A stretch of DNA of 34,847 bases from Ktedonobacterales bacterium (GTDB taxonomy: Bacteria; Chloroflexota; Ktedonobacteria; Ktedonobacterales; JADMIN01): assembly GCA_025450405.1 (NCBI GenBank), contig JANWHL010000087.1, positions 1 through 34,847 of the forward strand, written 5' to 3'. The translations under genes and the position numbers were made by a program. Position 1 is the first letter of the stretch, and the number at the start of each line of letters is the position of its first letter. Below are positions 28,668-34,847 of the stretch, one piece after another. A model generated the notes under the pieces. It was not told the origin of the DNA and did not search any database. It saw only the letters and a program-made list of their open reading frames with translations.

Positions 28668-31409
28668 CTAGCCCATCCGCGCGCGCATGGCCTGAAGCTC
28701 CGAGAGGCGTGTCCGCGCCAGCTCGTTGTTCGGGTCGAGGCGGGCGAGGTTGCGGTAGACGCGCTCGGCCTGGAGGTACTCGCCAACGGCGGCATAGGTC
28801 TGGCCGAGCATCTCGTAGGCGTTGAGGTTGTTCTTGTCCAGGGCGATGAGCTGCTGGAGAGCCTCAACGGCGTCTTTGGTCTGGCGGTTCTTGTAGTAGA
28901 ATTCGGCGATCTGTGCCTGCTGTTGAGCCGCCTCCTGCGCCCGCCCGACCTGGAGACAGTACTGGACCAGGTCGCGGCGCAGCGCCATGTCCTCGGTGGA
29001 ATAGGACGTCGCCTGGTAAAGGGCCTGGATCGCTTCGTCGCGCTTGCCCATGTCCCAGTTGATCTCGGCCATGCGGGCCAGCACGCCGGCGGCGTCGGGG
29101 AGCTGGCCATGGCGCGTGTAGATCTCGGTGAGCTGACCGAGCTCGGATAGCCCTTCATCCAGCAGGCCGCGCTGGATGTGGATCTCGGCCAGCTCGTTGC
29201 GCACGGAGGGATCGTCCGGGGCGAGCCGCGCCATCTCGCGCAGCACGGTGATGGCGTTCTCCACCATGCGGTTGCCGCGATAGTGGCGGACGAGCTGGGC
29301 GTATTCGCGCAATTGGGCCTGGGTGTCGCCCTGCTTGGCGGAGACTTCGGCCAGGGCGCGGTAGACCTCGTCGTTGTAGGGGCGGGACTCCTTGACCGAC
29401 TGCAAGGTGTTCTGCATCTTGCCGACCTGGCCAGCGAGCTGATACGCGCGCGCCAGCAGCATGGAAATCTCGATATCGGGGGCCAGTCGCTCTTCGCCCT
29501 CGTTGCGCGGACGGGCGGCCCAGACAGTGGGCTCGGGGGCCTGGCCGCGGACGATGCCGGCGGCGTCCTCGAGGTCGCGCACGGCCTGGGCGGCGGCGTC
29601 GGGGGTGCCGGTCATCAGCAGGGCCTGTCCGGCGCCATAGCGCGCCAGGATCTCCATGCCGGGGACGTTGATGATCTGCTGAAAGGTGGTCAGGGCCTCC
29701 TGCTGGCGGCCGGCGGCGAGGTGAACCTCCGCTAGGGCGTAGCGCAGGTCGGCGTTGGCCGGGCTGGTCTCCAGCGCCTGGATGTATTCGCGCGTGACGG
29801 TGTCGTAGCTGCGCAGATTCTCTGCCCGCAGCGCTTTGATCAGGCGGCTGAGCACTTCGAGCGCCGCCGCCCGGCCCGTGTTGATGCCTGGCATGCCTCC
29901 GGGCATGCCTCCGGGCATGCCTCCGGGCATCGGCCCAGACATCCCGCCCGGTGGAGATCCAATGCCGCTGGCGAGGGCGATCTGGTAGCGCGAGAGGGCG
30001 CTCATGTTGCCAGGATCGGTCGTGAGCACACGCTGGTACTCGGCCATCGCCTGGGAGCCCTTGCCCGCCTTCAGCAGCGCGTGGGCGTAGCTCAAGCGCA
30101 CCTGGGTGTTGCCGGGGTTGGCCAGCAGCGCTTGCTCGTACTCCTGGACGGCGCGATCGGCGTAGCCCAGACGCATGTACGAGTCGGCGGCGGCCATGCG
30201 CTCCTGGAGCACCTCGTCGGTGCGGCCCTGGCGTGTCAACAGTTCGATCAGCTTGACGCGATAGGTGAGGTTGTTCGGCTCCAATTGGAGGATACGGCGA
30301 TACGTGGCGATCGCGTCGTCGTAGCGACCATTTACGAGGTAGGTGTCCACCAAAATGGCGTATTTGGCGATGGCCTGCTCGATCTTGCCCTGGCGGACGT
30401 AGATCTCGCCGAGCATCAGGTGGATGTCGAGATACTGCGGGGCGACCTCGATGACGCGCAGACACTCTTCGACGGCCGCCGTGAGCAGGCCGTGGGCAAC
30501 GTAATTGCTGATCTCACGGACCGCGTTGGCCACCTGGCTGCGCTGGGGCTCGGGGAGGCTGGGCATGGCTCGGCCGCCGGCGCCGCCCGAGAACGAAGCG
30601 ATCAGGTCGGCCAGAGGGTCGCCGCCCATCCCCATGGGCGAGGGACTGAAGCCGGCTCCGGCGTACGGGTCCCCAGCCATGCCACCGGGCATGCCACCAG
30701 GCATGGCCCCAGCCATTCCACCAGGTATGCCGCCGCCCATCGGCTGGGGCGCGATGCCGTGCGCGGCGCGCTGGGCGAGCTGGGGCATGTGGCCGCCCAC
30801 CGGGCGGGTGGGATCGGCGCGACGCCGCGGGGGTGGCGGGCCGCCGGTGCTCTCGGCCATCAGGTGCTCGACCTCGGCCACCTGGTCCTGCCAGCCGCGG
30901 CTGCGGAGGAAGCCGAGCAGCGCGCTGTAGACCGTTTCGGCGCCTTCGAGGTCGCCCATCTCGCGATGCGCTTCGGCGGCCTCCTGGCAGAGCTGGATCA
31001 GCTGATCCGACTCGTCACGGGCCAGCGCGTCCAGGTTGATGCGATCCACCGCTTCGTCGAAGTACTGGGCCGCCTCGCGAATATTGCCGCGGGCACGGGC
31101 GCACTGGCCGAGGGCGTAGTAGCAGGAGAGCGCGTAGTCGGGATCGCCCAGGAGATACTGGAACTGGTCGGCGGCCTCATCCCAACGTTCGACCTCCTGG
31201 TAGAGCCAGCCGAGGAAGTAACGCGCGTCCGGGCGGTCCACACCGTGGTCCAGCAGCTCTTCGCAGAGGGCGATGGCCTCCCCAATGTGGCCCTCCTGCT
31301 GGAGGTCCTGCGCCTCGCGCAGTGCGGACGAGACTTGCGACGCGCTCATTCCGCGCGCACCGCCACGGCCCTCGTCGCCCCAGTCCCTCCCGGAGTTCGC
31401 CCTACCCAT
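28668..31409 (-). CDS. 913-aa tetratricopeptide-repeat protein with PGGM-rich linkers
   Basis: A large cytosolic-looking TPR scaffold, no signal peptide. An N-terminal TPR block (about 20-180) is followed by a Pro/Arg linker and a Met/Gly/Pro segment with repeated GGMPGGM-type units (about 220-265). A second TPR block (about 295-490; NNLTYRVKLIELLTRQG and NPGNTQVRLSYAHALLKAGK) leads to another MPGGMPGGMPGGMPG linker (about 500-515), then a long third TPR block to the end. Each repeat shows the A/G-x3-Y...A-x2-x-F/Y pattern of a 34-residue TPR. ATG 31409 follows GGGAG; ATG 31349 is an alternative. Partners are unknown. The linkers are probably disordered hinges. Confidence 0.87.
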   Translation of the reverse strand: MGRANSGRDWGDEGRGGARGMSASQVSSALREAQDLQQEGHIGEAIALCEELLDHGVDRPDARYFLGWLYQEVERWDEAADQFQYLLGDPDYALSCYYALGQCARARGNIREAAQYFDEAVDRINLDALARDESDQLIQLCQEAAEAHREMGDLEGAETVYSALLGFLRSRGWQDQVAEVEHLMAESTGGPPPPRRRADPTRPVGGHMPQLAQRAAHGIAPQPMGGGIPGGMAGAMPGGMPGGMAGDPYAGAGFSPSPMGMGGDPLADLIASFSGGAGGRAMPSLPEPQRSQVANAVREISNYVAHGLLTAAVEECLRVIEVAPQYLDIHLMLGEIYVRQGKIEQAIAKYAILVDTYLVNGRYDDAIATYRRILQLEPNNLTYRVKLIELLTRQGRTDEVLQERMAAADSYMRLGYADRAVQEYEQALLANPGNTQVRLSYAHALLKAGKGSQAMAEYQRVLTTDPGNMSALSRYQIALASGIGSPPGGMSGPMPGGMPGGMPGGMPGINTGRAAALEVLSRLIKALRAENLRSYDTVTREYIQALETSPANADLRYALAEVHLAAGRQQEALTTFQQIINVPGMEILARYGAGQALLMTGTPDAAAQAVRDLEDAAGIVRGQAPEPTVWAARPRNEGEERLAPDIEISMLLARAYQLAGQVGKMQNTLQSVKESRPYNDEVYRALAEVSAKQGDTQAQLREYAQLVRHYRGNRMVENAITVLREMARLAPDDPSVRNELAEIHIQRGLLDEGLSELGQLTEIYTRHGQLPDAAGVLARMAEINWDMGKRDEAIQALYQATSYSTEDMALRRDLVQYCLQVGRAQEAAQQQAQIAEFYYKNRQTKDAVEALQQLIALDKNNLNAYEMLGQTYAAVGEYLQAERVYRNLARLDPNNELARTRLSELQAMRARMG
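29892..29930. repeat. 12-bp tandem repeat encoding PGGM units
   Basis: CATGCCTCCGGG occurs three times exactly (29892-29927) plus a partial CAT, in frame within the TPR gene. A more diverged set with the same coding sense lies near 30678-30735. Confidence 0.9.
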
Positions 31410-31647
31410 TCGTCGCTCCCATTCGCCAGGTCAGATCGATGGACAGTGGCGGCCCTTTTCCCCATGCTGGCAAGCCACGACCGCGCGCCCGAGGTGCCGG
31501 CGAGCGATCGGGCGCGCCACAGCCCGGACGCGCCGGTGGCCGGAATGCGCCGGTCACGCGGGTGCGCCGTGCGGGGGCATGAGCGGCGGGGCGGCTTCCG
31601 TGCCTCGCCGGGCACCGTGAGTCCCCCTGCCGGCCGGGCTCGCGCGT

Positions 31648-31675
31648 AGTATAGCATACTCAGCAAACGAGTCCA
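31648..31675 (-). promoter_or_regulatory. Promoter with overlapping dyad upstream of the TPR gene
   Basis: On the minus strand TGGACT (plus 31670-31675), a 16-bp spacer and TATACT (plus 31648-31653) preceded by TGC. A dyad AGTAT-AGC-ATACT (31648-31660) overlaps the -10 and could be an operator. The leader to ATG 31409 would be about 230 nt; I see no gene in that gap. Confidence 0.5.
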
Positions 31676-31694
31676 TCGCGCCCGGGACCCCCGA

Positions 31695-31716
31695 TAGGCC
31701 CAATGGGGTGGGCCTA
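31695..31716. terminator. Hairpin downstream of the antitoxin-like gene
   Basis: TAGGCCCA, loop ATGGGG, TGGGCCTA, a perfect 8-bp stem 42 bp beyond the TGA of the 31759-31989 gene. No U-run. Confidence 0.45.
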
Positions 31717-31758
31717 CGCGCACGCGATGCGCAGGTTACGAGCGGTGTATGCGGATGG

Positions 31759-31989
31759 TCAGCGGTAGACGGTCTTGCGGGCACTCCGCTGTTGGTCGTA
31801 TTCTTCGAAATCGACGGCATCGCCTAACGCAAACTCCGCGCGCGCTTCAGCAAGCGCGGCCAAGAGGTCAGGAGATTGCTCCCACTCCTGATCCTCCAGC
31901 TCAGCGAGGATCATCTGGGCGATCTGTCGTTGTTCTTCCGCGGGCCGCCGTTCGGCGAGTTCGACGGCACGCCGCGGCTCATCTACCAT
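31759..31989 (-). CDS. Antitoxin-like small acidic protein, no toxin partner
   Basis: 76 residues, acidic, with no Cys. It opens with MVDEPRRAVELAERRPAEEQ, then RQIAQMILAELEDQEWEQ and ALAEARAEFALGDAVDFEEY, a pattern I associate with chromosomal type II antitoxin-like proteins (a PEEEQxxIAxxIxxELED helix and a final toxin-binding Asp/Glu-Phe stretch). ATG 31989 has TGGAGAA 8 nt upstream; the in-frame ATG 32016 has none. An extended -10 TGCTATACT lies 48 bp upstream. Downstream, where a RelE/ParE-type toxin would begin, there are only a few codons (ACC ATC CGC ... TAA) and a hairpin. So it is an orphan or its toxin is lost. Family name uncertain. Confidence 0.6.
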   Translation of the reverse strand: MVDEPRRAVELAERRPAEEQRQIAQMILAELEDQEWEQSPDLLAALAEARAEFALGDAVDFEEYDQQRSARKTVYR

Positions 31990-32036
31990 TGGCGTTTCTC
32001 CAGGGCTGGCCACCATTTAGCGGAAGCGTTTAGCAG

Positions 32037-32045
32037 AGTATAGCA
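32037..32045 (-). promoter_or_regulatory. Extended -10 (TGCTATACT) of the antitoxin-like gene
   Basis: Minus-strand TGC plus TATACT (plus 32037-32042), the same nonamer as the TPR-gene promoter at 31648-31656. The start near 32030 gives a 40-nt leader. Confidence 0.5.
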
Positions 32046-32099
32046 CTCCCGGAGCCGCGACGGCTCTCCGTCCGCTCCCAGATGGTGAGACGCTGAAGC

Positions 32100-34268
32100 C
32101 TACTCGAGCTGAGCGGCTAATGCTGTAGGCTCCGCGATTGGTGCCTGGCAGACGAAGTCCTGGCAGACGTACGCCGCTGGGTGGCCATCCAACAGGGGAC
32201 GGTCCGCAAGCAGGGACACCGCTCGCGACGCCTCCGATCCGGGCTCGCCAACAGCCAGCACCGAGCGTGGCAGGTAGCGCGCGTTGACGACATCCAGCAG
32301 CGCGCGCGTGGCGGCGTCGGCCGGTGCGCCAACGATGGCGATCTCGTGGAGCGGGCCGATCAGATCGTCCAGCGCGGCGAGCAAGTGGCCAAACGAGCTG
32401 GGCTGTTCGGACATTGCGGGAGCCAGCGGCACCAACACACGCGCCGCGCGCTCGCGATAGGCGAGCGCGCCCGTCAGGGCCGCGAGGCGGAGCAGCGTCT
32501 CCACGGCCAGACTGGTGCCGGAGGGGGTGGCGTTGTCGGTGAGCTCGCGCGGGCGGCCGATCAGCCGTTCGTGGTCGCTGGCGGTGTCGAAGAAGCCGCC
32601 GACGGCGTCGTCCCAGAAGCGTGCGATGAAATCGTCGGCGAGCGCGCGCGCGGCCGTGAGCCAGCGCGGGTTGCCGGTCCCCTCGTAGGTGGAGATCAGG
32701 CCGCCGGCGACGGCGGCTTCGTCCTCCAGATAGGCCTCGCCCTTTGCGCGTCCGGCGCGCCAGGTGCGGCGGAGATGGCCATCCGTGGTGAGCGACTCCA
32801 GCAGGAACGCCGCGTTGGCCTCGGCGGCGGTCCGATAGTCATCGCGGCCCAGGGCGCGCGCGGCCTCAGCCATGGCGCGGAGCATCAGGCCGTTCCAGCC
32901 GGCGATCACTTTGTCGTCGCGGCCAGGTGGCACCCGCTCGGCGCGCCGTCCATAGAGCTGGCAGCGGATGGAGCCCACCATCCCGCGCGCCTGGCTCTCG
33001 GTCAGTCCGAGCGCGGCGGCCGCATCTTCCAAGGGCTCGACGATACGCAGGATGTTGTGACCCTCGAAGTTCCCCTCGGCCGTCACGCCAAAAAGCCGCT
33101 CGGCCAGCGCGCACTCCGCGGCCGGCAGCGTGGCCCGCAGGTCGTCGCGGTCCCAGAGGTAGAACTTGCCCTCCACGCCCTCGCTGTCGGCGTCCTGGGT
33201 AGAGTAGAAGCCGCCAGCCGGATCGGTCATCTCGCGGAGCACATAATCGAGGATTTCTATGCACACGCCGCGATAGCGCGGCCTGCCGGTGAGCTGGAAA
33301 GCCGCGAGGTAGGTCCGGGCCAGCAGAGCATTGTCGTAGAGCATCTTCTCGAAGTGCGGCACCTGCCAGCGGGCGTCTACCGAGTAGCGATGGAAGCCGC
33401 CGCCCACCTGGTCGTAGATGCCGCCGGCGGCCATGTGGTCCAGGGTCAGCTCCACCAGCGGCAGCAGCCGGCCCCGCAGGTCGGGCGCGACGAGCGATCC
33501 CGCGCGCAGGCGGGTCTCGACGCGGAGCAGGAGGTCCAGGCCCATGGGGTGCGGGAATTTGGGCGCGCGGCCGAATCCGCCGTTTACCGCGTCCATCTGC
33601 GCCAGCAGCCGATCCGCGGCGTCGGCCAGTGGCGCGGGATCCAGCCGGAGCGCGCGCAAGTCGAGGTCGGGCGACGGCCGCAGGCGCAGGCCGCCCTGCT
33701 CGCGGTAGAACTCGCGAAATGCCTCCGCCTGCCGCTCCACATCCTCGCGGCGGTCGCGATATGCCTCCGACACGTGGCGGAGGACGGTGGGGAAGCCGGG
33801 CATGCCGTAGCGGTCGCGCGGGGGGAAGTAGGTGCCGGCGAAGAACGGTGCGCCATCGGGCGTGAGGAAGACAGTCATCGGCCAGCCGCCCCCACCGGTG
33901 AGAGCCTGCGTCGCCTGCATGTAGAGCGCGTCCACGTCGGGGCGCTCTTCGCGGTCCACCTTGATGTTCACGAAGAGGGCGTTCATCAGGCCAGCGGTCT
34001 CTTCGTTCTCGAAGCATTCGTGCGCCATGACGTGACACCAATGGCAGGCGGAATAGCCGACGCTCAGGAGGATTGGCTTATCCTCAGCGCGAGCGCGCTC
34101 GAACGCCTCCTGTCCCCAGGGGTACCAGTCCACGGGATTGTGGGCGTGCTGGAGGAGGTAGGGACTGGTCTCGTCGGCGAGCCGGTTGGTATGGTGGTGG
34201 GCAGGCCCGTCGCCTTCCGGAGCGTGCTTGGCGTTCGCCGCGGACGCCTCTTCGTCATGATCGCTCAT
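32100..34268 (-). CDS. Thioredoxin domain-containing protein, YyaL/DUF255 (spermatogenesis-associated 20-like)
   Basis: A 722-aa protein. Residues 28-190 are a thioredoxin-like DUF255 domain: NRLADETSPYLLQHAHNPVD, SVGYSACHWCHVMAHE (CxxC 75-78), VKVDREERPD-type IKVDREERPDVD and GWPMTVFLTPDG. The remaining part is an alpha/alpha six-barrel like the N-acylglucosamine epimerase fold: GGFHRYSVDARWQVPHFEKM, YSTQDADSEGVEGKFYLW, DDKVIAGWNGLML and DNATPSGTS. The length is as usual for the family, which is widespread but of unknown activity. ATG 34268 follows GGGGGAG. The N-terminal 25 residues are His/Glu-rich. No membrane segment. Confidence 0.93.
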   Translation of the reverse strand: MSDHDEEASAANAKHAPEGDGPAHHHTNRLADETSPYLLQHAHNPVDWYPWGQEAFERARAEDKPILLSVGYSACHWCHVMAHECFENEETAGLMNALFVNIKVDREERPDVDALYMQATQALTGGGGWPMTVFLTPDGAPFFAGTYFPPRDRYGMPGFPTVLRHVSEAYRDRREDVERQAEAFREFYREQGGLRLRPSPDLDLRALRLDPAPLADAADRLLAQMDAVNGGFGRAPKFPHPMGLDLLLRVETRLRAGSLVAPDLRGRLLPLVELTLDHMAAGGIYDQVGGGFHRYSVDARWQVPHFEKMLYDNALLARTYLAAFQLTGRPRYRGVCIEILDYVLREMTDPAGGFYSTQDADSEGVEGKFYLWDRDDLRATLPAAECALAERLFGVTAEGNFEGHNILRIVEPLEDAAAALGLTESQARGMVGSIRCQLYGRRAERVPPGRDDKVIAGWNGLMLRAMAEAARALGRDDYRTAAEANAAFLLESLTTDGHLRRTWRAGRAKGEAYLEDEAAVAGGLISTYEGTGNPRWLTAARALADDFIARFWDDAVGGFFDTASDHERLIGRPRELTDNATPSGTSLAVETLLRLAALTGALAYRERAARVLVPLAPAMSEQPSSFGHLLAALDDLIGPLHEIAIVGAPADAATRALLDVVNARYLPRSVLAVGEPGSEASRAVSLLADRPLLDGHPAAYVCQDFVCQAPIAEPTALAAQLE

Positions 34269-34382
34269 CGTCTCCCCCTATTCCCGCCCACGCGGGCCAG
34301 CCGGCACAAGCGGAACCGGCCCCTGCGCCCATGTATTGAGGTACAGCGCCGCATGATGCGTACCCCGCGCGGTGTCCCGGAT

Positions 34383-34395
34383 GGTATGCCATACC
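34383..34395. promoter_or_regulatory. Dyad GGTATG-C-CATACC upstream of the YyaL-like gene
   Basis: A perfect 6-bp inverted repeat around one base, 115 bp before ATG 34268, between it and the partial gene upstream on the same strand. It could be an operator, and it contains -10-like bases on both strands. Confidence 0.35.
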
Positions 34396-34424
34396 AATCC
34401 ATACGCTGGCGCATGACGGGTGGC

Positions 34425-34847
34425 CTACGCGTAGGTGGCCGTGAAGGCGACGAGCCCCTCCTGGATCACCCACAAAACGCCGCCGGTGATCGTGGGGACA
34501 TACACCATCCCGCCCGCCGGTACGACGCCGAGCGACCGCCAGGTCGTGGTCCCGGGGGCCAGGCGATAGAGGGTGGGCGCCCCACGTTTGACACGCGCGA
34601 GCGAAGGGAAATGTAACACGGTGGGCTCGAGTGACCAGTGACGCGACATGAGGAGGACGCACGCGTCGGGCGAGGAAGAAGCAGACGCCGCTGGGGACTC
34701 GCCAACGCGGGCATCAATGGTAGTCCGGATAGCGGTGATGCGCGAAGAGACGCTCCCGGTCAGGCTGGCGGTCAGGTTCCACGGGCTGGAAGGTCGGGTT
34801 CGGGACGGAGTGGCGCCCGGTGCCGATGTCGCCGCTCCCTCCTTTGC
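34425..34847 (-). CDS. C-terminal part of a probable extracellular protein, partial
   Basis: The minus-strand frame is open from the window end to TAG 34425-34427, so the last 140 residues are visible. They begin with a Ser/Thr/Ala/Pro-rich stretch containing NLTASLTGSVSSRITAIRTT, then TVLHFPSLARVKRGAPTLYR, TTTWRSLGVVPAGG and YVPTITGGVLWVIQEG, ending in FTATYA. The W..LG plus GGVLW...A pattern looks like a final blade of a BNR/sialidase-type propeller or similar secreted domain. The N-terminus, any signal peptide and any catalytic part are outside the window. Function unassigned. Confidence 0.6.
   Translation of the reverse strand, partial: AKEGAATSAPGATPSRTRPSSPWNLTASLTGSVSSRITAIRTTIDARVGESPAASASSSPDACVLLMSRHWSLEPTVLHFPSLARVKRGAPTLYRLAPGTTTWRSLGVVPAGGMVYVPTITGGVLWVIQEGLVAFTATYA

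Noticed and set aside
29892..29930. Short regular repeats that could suggest a CRISPR array
   Set aside because: The units are contiguous 12-bp coding repeats without spacers, in frame within the TPR gene. The 29-bp pair at 1374-1431 also has no spacer.
31640..31758. RelE/ParE-type toxin downstream of the antitoxin-like gene
   Set aside because: Only a few codons follow before a stop, then a hairpin; no toxin motif in any frame.

Overview
High-GC window with dense genes on both strands and no phage, transposase, CRISPR or rRNA sequence that I can see. The gene content suggests a Chloroflexota bacterium, perhaps near the Thermomicrobia: paired GH130 glycosidases, a PspA/PspAA/PspAB/HtpX envelope-stress set, a short-chain dehydrogenase coupled to a VKOR-like protein, a DUF2851 protein, a COG1313 radical SAM protein and a fused E1 dehydrogenase. 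This taxonomic call is inference from family distribution as I know it, not a search result.

Layout. 1-1.3 kb: the 3' end of a CPxC...CxC protein, a LOG-like nucleotide-binding protein, and tRNA-Phe(GAA) on the minus strand with a clear promoter. 1.37-4.24 kb: four GGTATACTC motifs, then two tandem GH130 genes whose active-site motifs differ. 4.39-6.27 kb: a 628-aa protein with a nucleoside-phosphorylase-like C-terminal half. 6.3-7.5 kb: clpS (minus) and a YciE/YciF ferritin-like protein. 7.6-9.2 kb: a translationally coupled SDR/VKOR-like pair (minus). 9.5-12.2 kb: three predicted lipoproteins (SGNH hydrolase, an unknown with a possible start-region frameshift, a WD40 propeller). 12.4-13.7 kb: a LuxR-type regulator, divergent from a run of sugar-phosphate genes (PPi-type phosphofructokinase, deoB, phosphomannomutase/phosphoglucomutase; 14.0-18.2 kb).

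18.3-21.3 kb is the most coherent system: pspA-pspAA face htpX-pspAB across a perfect 13-bp-stem hairpin. 21.3-22.5 kb is gene-poor and packed with interspersed repeats. Then come a radical SAM protein, a stand-alone Clp N-domain protein, DUF2851, a fused alpha/beta 2-oxoacid dehydrogenase E1 flanked by a pair of similar intergenic repeats, a 913-aa TPR protein, an orphan antitoxin-like protein, a thioredoxin-domain (YyaL/DUF255) protein, and the 3' end of a probable extracellular protein running off the window.

How the genes may work together. The phosphorylase-like protein, DeoB, the mutase and the phosphofructokinase could carry nucleoside ribose and mannose/glucose phosphates into glycolysis. 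GH130 enzymes would supply mannose 1-phosphate or mannose. The Psp/HtpX set protects the membrane. ClpS and the Clp N-domain protein both point to Clp proteolysis, although no Clp ATPase lies here. Promoters often show TATAAT or TATACT, several with an extended TGn. Terminators are GC hairpins without U-tracts.
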